From the NCBI GenBank assembly GCA_021805275.1, contig JAJZFQ010000150.1, forward strand, positions 1 to 17,464: 17,464 nt of DNA, written 5' to 3'. The DNA comes from Pseudomonadota bacterium (GTDB taxonomy: Bacteria > Pseudomonadota > Gammaproteobacteria > Steroidobacterales > Steroidobacteraceae). Shown piece after piece: positions 1 through 7,800 of this stretch (the first letter of the stretch is position 1; every line of letters starts with the position of its first letter). The notes under the pieces were generated by a model, which was not told the origin of the DNA, searched no databases, and saw only the letters and a program-made list of their open reading frames with translations. A program made the position numbers and the translations under genes.

Positions 1-1
1 G

Positions 2-142
2 ATCAGTGGTTCGGGCGACCAGATGCTCCAGCCGCTGGCCATCGCGATCATCGCCGGGGCGCTCGTGCAGCTGCCGCTGGTGCTGCTGGTGATGCCGGTG
101 GCGTTGTGGTTGACCGAGCGCTACGAGAGCGCCGCGGCCTGA
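2..142 (+). CDS. RND efflux permease, C-terminal end (partial)
   Basis: Only the last 46 codons are in the window; the gene begins upstream of the left edge. The frame reads a short loop (GSGDQMLQPLAI) followed by a long hydrophobic helix and a basic/acidic tail ending ERYESAAA. A Gly-rich loop, the M-x-x-PLAIAIIAG run and a last helix ending in a V-x-P motif are typical of the final transmembrane segments of RND permeases (CzcA/HAE1-like), inner-membrane proton antiporters that work with an adaptor and an outer-membrane channel. The remainder is missing, so subfamily and substrate cannot be told. It is distinct from the complete permease at 4799-8041. It could be another polytopic transporter, but the C-terminal motif makes RND the best call. 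Confidence 0.7.
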   Translation: MSGSGDQMLQPLAIAIIAGALVQLPLVLLVMPVALWLTERYESAAA

Positions 143-152
143 GCGGGCAGGT

Positions 153-1031
153 TCACGGCGCGGTGCGCCAGCGCTCTCCGTGCGGCACGGCGCGTCCGTC
201 GGCCTCGAGCTTCAGCAGGTGCGCGAGCAGGGAGCGCTCGGCGATTCCCCACAGCGCCGGCGGCACGTCCTCGTAGGCAACCGAGCACAGCTGTGCGAGC
301 GTCGCCGGCTGCTGCGCGCTCAGTGCCTCGAGCACCTTCGCTTCGCGGTTCAGGCGGTGCGCGATGAGCGCGCAGAGCGCTTCGTGCGGCTCGTCGATCC
401 GCTCGCCGTGCCCGGGGGCGAGCGCGGTGAGATCCTCGTGCAGCAGCCGCTGCAGCGAGGCGATATACGCTTGCATGTCCCCGTCCGGCGGATCGATCAC
501 CACCGTCGAGCCCTGGATGATGTGATCCCCGGTGAACAGCAGCCCCTCGGCCTCGAGCAGGTAGCAGAGGTGGTTCGAGGCATGTCCGGGCGTGTGCAGC
601 ACCCGCAGCACGGTGTCCGGGCCGAGCGTCACGCGCTCCCCGTCGGTGAGTTCGCGGTCGGGACGGAAGGTGCGGTCCTGGCCGTGCGGGTGTGCGCTCA
701 CGCGCCCGAGCAGTTCGGCACCGGTCAGGCGCTGCAGCGCCGCGGCGCCCGGGGAGTGATCGGGGTGGGTGTGGGTCACGAGGATGCGCCGGATCGGGCC
801 GGGCGCGCCGTTTTGCAGCGCGAACAGATGCCGCGACTGCGCCGGGCCCGGATCAATCAGCGCCCAGTGATCGCCCTCGCCGACGAAATAGCTGTTGGTG
901 CCCGGGCCGGTCATCAGCCCGGCATTGCCGCAGGTCAGGCGCCAGACCCGCGCAGAGAGGCGCACCGGCACCCCGGGCTGTACCGGGGGGCTGCGCAGAG
1001 CGTCGGCATGCCTGCCGTCTTGGTGACTCAT
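153..1031 (-). CDS. MBL-fold metallo-hydrolase (LACTB2-like)
   Basis: A 292-residue metallo-beta-lactamase-fold protein, probably cytoplasmic since no signal peptide is evident. The metal-binding set is complete: HTHPDH at residues 87-92 (H87, H89, D91, H92), H150 in HTPGH, D169 in FTGDH and H208 in APGHG. A helical segment from about residue 215 to the end (HRLNREAKVLEAL onwards) resembles the winged-helix C-terminal extension of the LACTB2 / glyoxalase-II-like subgroup, which hydrolyses esters, thioesters or nucleic acids with two metal ions. The substrate cannot be predicted. The ATG at 1031 has no clear ribosome-binding site, so the true start could lie a little downstream, since the first ~25 residues look unconserved. 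It is divergent from the dioxygenase gene and does not have the look of an ETHE1 persulfide dioxygenase. Confidence 0.88.
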   Translation of the reverse strand: MSHQDGRHADALRSPPVQPGVPVRLSARVWRLTCGNAGLMTGPGTNSYFVGEGDHWALIDPGPAQSRHLFALQNGAPGPIRRILVTHTHPDHSPGAAALQRLTGAELLGRVSAHPHGQDRTFRPDRELTDGERVTLGPDTVLRVLHTPGHASNHLCYLLEAEGLLFTGDHIIQGSTVVIDPPDGDMQAYIASLQRLLHEDLTALAPGHGERIDEPHEALCALIAHRLNREAKVLEALSAQQPATLAQLCSVAYEDVPPALWGIAERSLLAHLLKLEADGRAVPHGERWRTAP

Positions 1032-1040
1032 CGCACACTG

Positions 1041-1050
1041 ATGCTAGCAT
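1041..1050. promoter_or_regulatory. Perfect palindrome in divergent gap
   Basis: ATGCTAGCAT is a perfect 10-bp self-complementary sequence lying between the divergent starts of the hydrolase (1031) and the dioxygenase (1053 or 1080). Its position fits an operator serving one or both genes. No regulator gene lies next to it and no clear -35/-10 pair is visible, so a role is only inferred. Confidence 0.3.
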
Positions 1051-1052
1051 GA

Positions 1053-1895
1053 GTGCACGATATTCCGAGGAGCGCTCCTGTGCCGAGTTCTGTGCGCCAG
1101 CCGACGATCTATCTGACCCACGGGGGCGGCCCGTGCTTTTGGATGGAATTCCCGGCACCGTTCGGCCCCCAGGCCTACGAGGGACTGCGGGTCTATCTAG
1201 CCGGTGTGCTCGGCAGTCTGCCGGCCCCGCCGCGCGCCATCCTCATGGTGAGCGCGCACTGGGAGGAGGCGGTGCCGACGGTCTCGAGCGCCGCGGCGCC
1301 CGCGATGCTGTTCGACTACTACGGCTTTCCGCCGCACACCTATCAGCTGAATTACCCGGCGCCCGGGGCCCCGGAACTCGCCGCGCGGGTGCACGCACTG
1401 CTTGAGGGCGCCGGGATCCGCGCGGCGAGCACTGCCGAGCGCGGCTTCGATCACGGGGTGTTCGTGCCGATGCTGATCATCGATCCGGCGGCACGCATTC
1501 CCGTGCTCACGCTCTCGCTCACGGCGGATCTCGATCCGGCGCGCCACTGGGCGCTGGGCGCGGCGCTCGCGCCGCTGCGCAGTGAGGGGGTGCTGATCAT
1601 CGGCAGCGGCAGCAGCTACCACAATCTGCGCGCGATCTTCGCCGGCGGGGCCGGCGGCTCGGAGGCCTTCGACGCGTGGCTGAACGACACGGCGGTGCAG
1701 GTCGCTGCGGCGGAACGGCGCGCGCGGCTCCTCGCCTGGGAGCATGCGCCGCAGGCGCGCGCCTGCCATCCGCGCGAGGAGCATCTCCTGCCGCTCATGG
1801 TCGCCGCAGGCGCCGCTGGGGACGATCCGGGGCGGGCGACGTTCCGCGGCCGCATCGGCGGCAAGGCCTATTCCTGCTTCAGCTTCGGCGGCTGA
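1053..1895 (+). CDS. DODA/LigB-type extradiol dioxygenase
   Basis: A 280-residue member of the class III extradiol ring-cleavage / DOPA-4,5-dioxygenase superfamily (E. coli YgiD group; usual length about 260-280). Members cleave catechol-type rings using a single Fe(II) or Zn(II) held by histidines. Candidate ligands and catalytic residues are H23 in YLTHGGG, H69 in VSAHWE, H134 in FDHGVF, H190 in SSYHNLR and H244 in EEHLLPL, all in the family's usual contexts. Two GTG starts are possible. The one at 1053 gives 280 residues; the one at 1080 is in the same frame and is preceded by GAGGAG (1067-1072) at 7-base spacing, so it is the better start and yields 271 residues beginning MPSSVRQP. The physiological substrate is unknown. 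The gene is divergent from the hydrolase and convergent with the ene-reductase. Confidence 0.87.
   Translation: MHDIPRSAPVPSSVRQPTIYLTHGGGPCFWMEFPAPFGPQAYEGLRVYLAGVLGSLPAPPRAILMVSAHWEEAVPTVSSAAAPAMLFDYYGFPPHTYQLNYPAPGAPELAARVHALLEGAGIRAASTAERGFDHGVFVPMLIIDPAARIPVLTLSLTADLDPARHWALGAALAPLRSEGVLIIGSGSSYHNLRAIFAGGAGGSEAFDAWLNDTAVQVAAAERRARLLAWEHAPQARACHPREEHLLPLMVAAGAAGDDPGRATFRGRIGGKAYSCFSFGG
1067..1072 (+). promoter_or_regulatory. Ribosome-binding site favouring the 1080 start
   Basis: GAGGAG lies 7 bases before the GTG at 1080 and inside the reading frame that begins at 1053. It argues that translation of the dioxygenase starts at 1080, just before the conserved YLTHGGG motif, rather than at 1053. 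Confidence 0.5.
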
Positions 1896-1907
1896 GCAGT
1901 GCTCAGC
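1891..1907. terminator. Convergent-gene hairpin over both stop codons
   Basis: GCTGAGC (1891-1897) and GCTCAGC (1901-1907) are perfect 7-bp inverted repeats around a 3-base loop. The left arm holds the stop codon of the dioxygenase (1893-1895) and the right arm holds the reverse-strand stop of the ene-reductase (1903-1905). It is well placed for a bidirectional terminator, but there is no T-tract on either side, so function is uncertain. Confidence 0.4.
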
Positions 1908-3018
1908 GGCGGTGCGGTCCCTCGGGGTCGGTGAGCACCGGATAGTCGGTGTACCCGGCCGCCCCGCCGGCATAGAAGAACTCTGGCCGCGGCTCGTTCA
2001 GCGCCGCTCCGGTGCGCAGGCGCTCGACGAGATCGGGATTTGCGATGAACAGCTTGCCGAAGGCCACCGCGTCGGCCTCGCCGCGCTCGATCAGGCCGGT
2101 GGCGCTCCGGCCGGTGAGCTTCTCGTTGGCGATGTACACCCCGCTGAACGCTCGCTTCAGCTGCGGGCCGATGCGCTCGCCGTCGGGATGTTCGCGCGCG
2201 AACACGAAGGCGATCCGCCGCCGCGACAGTTCGCGCACCACGTGCCCGAAGGTCGCCGCGCGATCAGAGTCCCCCATGGAGTGCGCATCGCCGCGCGGCG
2301 CGAGGTGCACGCCGACGCGCCCCGGACCGAACACGCTCACGGCCGCATCGGTCACCTCGAGCAGCAGCCGGGCACGGTTCTCGATCGATCCGCCGTATGC
2401 GTCGTTGCGGCGGTTGGCGCTGTCCTGGAGAAACTGGTCGAGCAGATAGCCGTTGGCCCCATGCAGCTCGACGCCGTCGAATCCTGAGCGCTCGGCGTTT
2501 TCCGCCCCGCGCGTGAACGCCGCGACGATGTGCGCAATCTCTGCACTCGGCAGCTCGCGGGGCACCACGTAGGGCGTGTGCGGACGGACGAGGCTCACGT
2601 GTCCCTCGGGCGCAATCGCACTCGGGGCCACCGGTTGCTCGCCGGCGAGGAACAGCGGGTGCGAGACCCGACCGACATGCCAGAGCTGCAGAAAGATCCG
2701 TCCGCCCTCGGCGTGCACGGCGTGCGTGACCTGCCGCCACCCCTCGACCTGCTCATCCGACCAGATGCCCGGGGTATCGGCGTAGCCGATGCCCATCGGC
2801 GTGACCACCGTGGCCTCCGAGATGATCAGCCCGGCACTGGCGCGCTGGCGGTAGTACTCGCACATCAGGGCGTTGGGGATGCGCCGCGACCCGGCGCGAC
2901 TGCGCGTCAGTGGCGCCATGACGATGCGATTGGGAAGCCGTAGCTCGCCGACCTGCAGCGAGTCGAACAGTGCGGACATGACCGAGGAATTCGCGGTGGA
3001 AACCCCGTATTGAACCAT
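1903..3018 (-). CDS. Old Yellow Enzyme family ene-reductase
   Basis: A 371-residue FMN-dependent alkene reductase of the NemA/Old Yellow Enzyme family, which uses NAD(P)H to reduce activated C=C bonds, nitro compounds and electrophiles in the cytoplasm. The TIM-barrel opening LPNRIVMAPLTRSR is at residues 28-41. The substrate-anchoring H186 and N189 and the proton-donor Y191 are in HGANGYL, and the family signature AYGGSIENRARL is at 207-218. The C-terminal FGKLFIANPDL is at 320-330 and YTDYPVL at 356-362. H238 (VGVHLAP) occupies a position usually held by Arg in VRLSP. The start at 3018 lies 6 bases after the upstream regulator's stop, suggesting translational coupling. An internal ATG at 2979 (MSALFDS) matches the usual family N-terminus; neither has a strong Shine-Dalgarno sequence. 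Co-transcription with a persulfide-sensor-like repressor is the notable context. Confidence 0.93.
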   Translation of the reverse strand: MVQYGVSTANSSVMSALFDSLQVGELRLPNRIVMAPLTRSRAGSRRIPNALMCEYYRQRASAGLIISEATVVTPMGIGYADTPGIWSDEQVEGWRQVTHAVHAEGGRIFLQLWHVGRVSHPLFLAGEQPVAPSAIAPEGHVSLVRPHTPYVVPRELPSAEIAHIVAAFTRGAENAERSGFDGVELHGANGYLLDQFLQDSANRRNDAYGGSIENRARLLLEVTDAAVSVFGPGRVGVHLAPRGDAHSMGDSDRAATFGHVVRELSRRRIAFVFAREHPDGERIGPQLKRAFSGVYIANEKLTGRSATGLIERGEADAVAFGKLFIANPDLVERLRTGAALNEPRPEFFYAGGAAGYTDYPVLTDPEGPHRR

Positions 3019-3024
3019 GGGGGC

Positions 3025-3429
3025 TCAGACGCCGCAAAATTCGTCGTGCAGGACACCGAGCAGGCGCGTGACGATGCCCGGAGCGAGCGAGTAGTAGACC
3101 GTCTGCGATTCGCGCTCGGTGCGCACCATGCCGGCCTTGCGCAGCACCGCCAGGTGCTGCGAGAGCGCAGATTGGCTGAGAGGAACGCGTTCGTTCAACT
3201 GCCCGACTGACAACGGCGCTGCCACCAGATGACACAGGATCAACAACCGCTGCTCGTTCGCCAGCGCCCGCAGTACGCCCGCCGCCTCGATGCAGTGTGG
3301 CTGCATGTCGTGCGCGGCGCGCAGCAGTGGGCTGCCCGCGGGGGCTGCGCCCCGGCGGCTTTTGGCGGGCGGTGGTGGAGGCGTTCGCATGAGGAATGCA
3401 GTGTAAACCAGATCGGAGTCAATCGTCAC
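3025..3429 (-). CDS. ArsR-family repressor, BigR/SqrR-like persulfide sensor
   Basis: A small winged-helix ArsR/SmtB repressor of up to 134 residues. The core ALANEQRLLILCHLV (55-69), the SVGQLNERV segment (74-82) and the recognition helix LSQSALSQHLAVLRKAG (84-100) closely resemble the BigR/YgaV/SqrR group. C66 and C132 (LHDEFC) are 66 residues apart, the spacing I recall for the sulfide-reactive dithiol pair of SqrR (C41/C107) and BigR; there is a further C46. In the known proteins persulfides link the cysteines through a polysulfide bridge and release DNA. No metal-binding CVC motif is present. The GTG start at 3429 has no ribosome-binding site and lies 8 bases from the operator-like palindrome; ATG at 3390 is an alternative that drops a Pro-rich leader. 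Divergent from the SQR/pump operon and upstream of the ene-reductase, it likely represses both directions. Confidence 0.88.
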   Translation of the reverse strand: MTIDSDLVYTAFLMRTPPPPPAKSRRGAAPAGSPLLRAAHDMQPHCIEAAGVLRALANEQRLLILCHLVAAPLSVGQLNERVPLSQSALSQHLAVLRKAGMVRTERESQTVYYSLAPGIVTRLLGVLHDEFCGV

Positions 3430-3457
3430 TTGCTAAATTAGGCATATCTAATATACT
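3430..3457 (+). promoter_or_regulatory. Sigma70-like promoter of the DUF2892-RND-SQR operon
   Basis: TTGCTA (3430-3435) as -35 and TATACT (3452-3457, five of six consensus bases) as -10 are separated by 16 bases. The segment is strikingly AT-rich against its surroundings and lies about 50 bases before the DUF2892 start. The operator-like palindrome fills the spacer, so a bound repressor would block polymerase. The reverse strand of the same stretch also offers -10-like TATATT and TAATTT for the regulator, but no convincing -35. Confidence 0.6.
3437..3452. promoter_or_regulatory. Putative BigR/SqrR-type operator
   Basis: ATTAG (3437-3441), a six-base centre GCATAT and CTAAT (3448-3452) form a perfect 5-bp inverted repeat. 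AT-rich palindromes overlapping the promoter are the known type of target for BigR-group repressors; I cannot confirm the exact consensus. Its placement between -35 and -10 of the rightward promoter and next to the regulator's own start suggests repression in both directions. Confidence 0.55.
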
Positions 3458-3505
3458 TGCGTCACCGCCGGTCACCCGCACCGGTCTCGCTCGAGGGAGA
3501 GTGCC

Positions 3506-3706
3506 ATGTCAGTCGATCGAATGGTCTTTGCCTTTGCCGGCAGCTTCGTGCTGATCGGCGTGCTGCTCGCGTGGCTCGCGAGTCCCTGGTGGCTGATCGT
3601 GCCGGCATTCGTCGGGGCGAACATGCTGCAGTCGGCCTTCACGGGCTTCTGCCCGCTGGCGAAGATCCTCAAGCGTCTCGGGGTCAAGCCCGGCGCGGCG
3701 TTTTGA
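3506..3706 (+). CDS. DUF2892 (YgaP-like) small membrane protein
   Basis: A 66-residue inner-membrane protein with two predicted helices, about residues 8-26 and 28-46. It carries the DUF2892 motif [19 protein letters not shown] at 45-63, including the conserved Cys-Pro (C49). The domain is the same as the C-terminal membrane part of the rhodanese YgaP and is often found with sulfide, thiosulfate or rhodanese genes. Its biochemical role is unknown; a sulfane-sulfur-accepting Cys at the membrane is one idea. GAGGGAGA at 3493-3500 is a good ribosome-binding site. It is the first gene of the operon, 16 bases before the adaptor gene. Confidence 0.88.
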   Translation: MSVDRMVFAFAGSFVLIGVLLAWLASPWWLIVPAFVGANMLQSAFTGFCPLAKILKRLGVKPGAAF

Positions 3707-3722
3707 GCACGGGGAGGGAGCG

Positions 3723-4802
3723 ATGAGCCGTCGAGCCGTTCTGAGCGCTGCGTTGGCGTGCACCGCAGCCGGCGCCTTGGCCGCCTGCAGTGCCCATCAT
3801 GAGGCGAATCCGCGTGCGAGCGCCCCGGCGCTCGCGACCGTGCGGGTGGGTTTGGAGCGCGGCGCGGCCGAGCAGCGCTTCGATGGCATCGTGCAGGCGG
3901 TCGATCGGGCCACGCTCACGGCGCAGACGACCGGACGGGTGATCGCCGTGTACCACCACGTCGATGATTCCGTGCCGGCCGGGGCACTGCTGATGCGCCT
4001 GCACGCGACGATCCAGCGGGCTGGCCTCGGTCAGGCCCGCGCGGCGCTGCGCGCCGCTGCGGCGCGGGCCACCGAGGTCCAGACGCGGTATCGGCGGATC
4101 CGTCACCTCTACGAGCAACAGGTCGTGCCCAAGGCGGATCTCGATCAAGTCACGGCCGCGCGCGCTGCGGCGCTCGCCGGGCTCAACAGTGCTCGGGCGG
4201 CGGTGGCGAGCGCCGCTCAAGGCGTCGATTACACCGAGATCCGCGCTCCGTACGCCGGGGTGATCACCCGGCGCCTGGTGCAAGTCGGCGAGGCGGTCGC
4301 GCCGGGCACGCCACTGCTCGGCATCGCCTCACTGCACGCGTTGCGCATCGAGTTGAACATCCCGCAGTCCCTCGCCGATACGGTGCGCCGGATCGGACGG
4401 GCGACGATCGATCTGGGTCGCCAGAGGATCCGCGCCGCGCACGTGACCGTGTTCCCCGAGGCCTCGCCCCAATCCAACACGTTCACGGTCCACCTGGCGC
4501 TGCCGGCGGGCCTGGCGGGACTCTACCCCGGCATGGTGGTGCGCGTTGCCTTCGACACCGGTGAGCAGGCGCAGATTCTCGTGCCGCAGCGCGCCCTCGT
4601 GCGCCGCAGCGGGGTGACCGCGGTCTACCTGGTGGAGCCGGACGGGCAGACGCTGCTGCAGCAGGTGCGCCTCGGGGAGCCGGTCGGTGCACAGGTCGAG
4701 GTGCTCGCGGGGCTCGCGCCCGGTGAGCAGGTGGCGCTCGATCCGCTCGCGGCGATGCGGCGGCTTGCCCCCTTCCCGGTGATCACCGGGAGCGCGCAGT
4801 GA
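3723..4802 (+). CDS. RND efflux periplasmic adaptor lipoprotein (HlyD/AcrA family)
   Basis: A 359-residue membrane-fusion protein that would join the RND permease to the outer-membrane channel. The signal peptide ends in a lipobox LAAC (residues 19-22), so C22 is likely lipidated and anchors the protein to the inner membrane. A biotinyl-lipoyl half motif (TAQTTGRVIAVYHHVDDSVPAG) spans about 66-87. It is followed by a helical hairpin rich in Ala, Arg and Gln at about 98-170, the second lipoyl half (YTEIRAPYAGVITRRLVQVGEAV) at about 173-195, and beta-barrel and membrane-proximal domains to the end. A strong ribosome-binding site (3711-3720) precedes the ATG. The stop overlaps the permease start by 4 bases, a sign of coupled translation. 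Confidence 0.92.
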   Translation: MSRRAVLSAALACTAAGALAACSAHHEANPRASAPALATVRVGLERGAAEQRFDGIVQAVDRATLTAQTTGRVIAVYHHVDDSVPAGALLMRLHATIQRAGLGQARAALRAAAARATEVQTRYRRIRHLYEQQVVPKADLDQVTAARAAALAGLNSARAAVASAAQGVDYTEIRAPYAGVITRRLVQVGEAVAPGTPLLGIASLHALRIELNIPQSLADTVRRIGRATIDLGRQRIRAAHVTVFPEASPQSNTFTVHLALPAGLAGLYPGMVVRVAFDTGEQAQILVPQRALVRRSGVTAVYLVEPDGQTLLQQVRLGEPVGAQVEVLAGLAPGEQVALDPLAAMRRLAPFPVITGSAQ

Positions 4803-7800
4803 GCACGGAGCTCGGCTTCAGCGGGCGACTCGCCCGGCGCTTTCTGCACAACCAGATCACCCCGCTGCTGGCGCTGCTCGCCGTAGGGTTGGGTCTGTTC
4901 GCACTGGCGATCACCCCGCGGGAGGAAGACCCGCAGATCCACGTCACGTTTGCGAACGTGTTCGTTCCCTTCCCGGGCGCCTCGGCGCAGCAGGTCGCCG
5001 ATCAGGTGACCACGCCGATGGAGCAGGTGCTCGGGGAAGTCTCCGGCGTGAAGCACATCGTCTCCGAGTCCGAGCCGGGCCTCGCCGTGATCGGCGTGCA
5101 GTTCAAAGTGGGCGAGCGACGCAATCCGTCGCTGGTGCGCCTGTACAACGCAATCTATTCCCATCGCGACCTGTGGCCGCCGGGCGCCGGTGTGCTGCCC
5201 CCGCTGATCAAACCCATGGGCATCAATGATGTGCCCATCGTCACCTTGACGCTCTGGAGCAGCGAGGCGCGCTACGGGTCCTACCCGCTCGGGCAGGTCG
5301 CGCACGCCATCGAGACGCAACTGAAGCGCATTCCGGGCACGCGCAAGGTGTACACCATCGGCGCCCCGCAGAGCATCGTGCGCGTGCGGCTTGAGCCGGG
5401 CCGGCTCGCCGCCTACGGACTGGCGGCCTCGGATGTCGCCCGGGCGCTGCAGGCGGCCAATCTGGTGCGCCAGGCCGGAGATCTGATCGGCGGCGATCAC
5501 GTCGTGCCGGTGCAGGCCGGGACCCTCCTCGCCGGACGGGCCGACGTGGCACGCCTCGTGGTCGGTGTGCATGACGGGCAGCCGATCTACCTCACGGATG
5601 TCGCCCAGGTGTCCGCCGCGCCCGATGCGCCGCACGACTACGTGTGGTTCGGTACCGGTGCAGGCGCCGCGGCGCGGCATCTGCCGCAGGTGAGCGAAGC
5701 GCCGGCGGTGACGGTGGCCATTGCCAAGAAGAGCGGGACCAACGCCAGCACCATTGCCGATGCCGTCATGCAGCGCGTCCGCGAACTCGGCGGCACGTAT
5801 ATTCCGGCCGGGGTACACGTCACCGTCACGCGCAACTACGGCCACAGCGCCGATCAGAAGGCCAAGGAACTCATCGAGAAACTCTTCGAGGCAACGCTCT
5901 CGGTCGTGCTGTTGGTCATGCTCACCATGGGCCGGCGCGAGGCGCTGGTGGTCGGTGCGGCGGTCGGAGTCACCCTGATGGCCACGTTGTTCGCCTCGTG
6001 GGCCTGGGGCTTCACCATCAACCGCGTGTCGCTCTTTGCGCTGATCTTCTCCATCGGCATCCTGGTCGATGATGCGATCGTCGTGGTGGAGAACATCCAT
6101 CGGCACATGAGCCTCGGCGGCGGCACGCTGAGCGACATCATTCCCGTGGCGGTCGATGAGGTCGGCGGACCGACCATTCTCGCCACCTTCACAGTCATTG
6201 CCGCGCTGATGCCGATGGCGTTCGTCGGTGGTCTGATGGGCCCCTACATGAGCCCGATTCCGATCAACGCCAGCTCCGGCATGCTGCTCTCACTCGGTGT
6301 GGCGCTGATGTTCACGCCCTGGCTGTGCCGAAAGCTGCTCAGCAAAGCCCACATCGATCCGCTCGAGCACCGGCCGCAGTTGCCGTTGCTCGGGTTCTTC
6401 CAGCGCGTGGTGGGGCCGTTTCTCGCCGGCCCCGAGGGCCGCCGCCGCCGCCGCTGGCTCTACTCCGGCATCGGCGTGGCCATCCTCCTCGCCGTGAGCC
6501 TGGTGGTGCTCGAGGCCGTGGTGATGAAGATGCTGCCCTTTGACAACAAGTCCGAGTTCGAAGTGGTGGTCAACATGCCGGTGGGCACGCCGGTGGAGCG
6601 CACCGCGCACGTGCTCGATGCGCTCGCGCAGGTGCTCGCGCGCATGCCCGACGTCAGCGATTATCAGGTGTACGCCGGGACGGCGGCGCCGGTGAACTTC
6701 AACGGTCTGGTGCGCCAGTACTATCTGCGCCACAGCCCGCGGCTCGGGGAGATCGCGGTCGAACTGGTGCCGAAAAGTGCGCGGGGCCGTGAAAGTCACG
6801 CCATCGCTCTCGCGGCGCGCAAACGGCTCGCGCCCGTCGCGCGCCGCTTCGGTGCGGCCATCGCGGTGGTGGAGATTCCACCCGGCCCGCCGGTGCAGGC
6901 GCCCATCGTCGCTGAGATCTATGGGCCGAGCTACGCTCGGCAGCGCCAGATTGCCCTCGCGGTCCGCAAGGACTTCGAGCACACCGCGGGCATCGTCGAC
7001 ATCGACGATAGTGTCGATGCGCCGGCCCCGCGCCTGGTGTTGCATGTCGAGCGGCAGAAGGCCGCGCTGCTCGGGGTGTCGCAGCAGGCGATCGCCCGCA
7101 CGGTGGCGCTTGCGCTGCACGGGTACGATGCCACCTACGTGCACCTGGGGCGCGAACGCAATCCGATCCCGGTGCGCCTCGAGCTCTCGCCGGCCGATCA
7201 GGCCCACATCACCAAGGTGCTCACGCTGCGGGTGCGCGCCGAGGGTGGGGCGCTCGTGCCGTTGTCCTCCGTGGTGCAGGTCGAGCCGCGCACGTGGCAG
7301 CAGCCGATCTTCCATCGCGACCTGCTGCCGGTGACCTACGTGACCGGCGACATGGCCGGGCGGATCGACAGCCCGCTCTATGGCATGTTCTCGATCGCCG
7401 CGCTGCTGCATCGCGATCCGCCGGCCGGCGTGCACGTGGTGCAGCACTTCATCCAGCCGCCTTCGAACCCCAACCAGTTCGCGATCAAGTGGGGCGGGGA
7501 GTGGCAGATCACCTACGACACCTTCCGCGACATGGGCATCGCGTACTCGGTCGGGCTCGCGTTGATCTACCTGCTCATCGTCGCGCAGTTCGGCTCGTAC
7601 GTCGTGCCGCTCATCATCATGGCGCCGATCCCACTCACGGTCATCGGTGTGTTGCCGGGGCATGCGCTGTTCGGGGCGCAATTCACGGCCACCTCCATGA
7701 TCGGCATGATCGCGCTCGCCGGCATCATCGTGCGCAACTCGATCCTGCTGGTGGACTTCATCGACGGGGCGGTGCGCGCGGGCTTTCCGCTCGAGGAGGC

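Noticed and set aside
153..1031. MBL hydrolase as the persulfide dioxygenase (ETHE1/Blh) of a BigR regulon
   Set aside because: Its motifs and winged-helix-like C-terminus fit the LACTB2-like group, and it is separated from the sulfide locus by convergent genes.
180..1052. 290-codon open frame on + opposite the MBL hydrolase
   Set aside because: The minus-strand product has all metal-binding motifs of the MBL fold; the plus-strand product is an Arg-rich shadow.
3025..3429. Regulator as NemR or as a metal-sensing ArsR
   Set aside because: The fold is ArsR, not TetR, and the metal-binding CVC motif is absent; the cysteine pair fits BigR/SqrR better.
4625..6106. 493-codon open frame antisense to the adaptor/permease junction
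   Set aside because: It spans two well-supported sense genes and has shadow-like composition.
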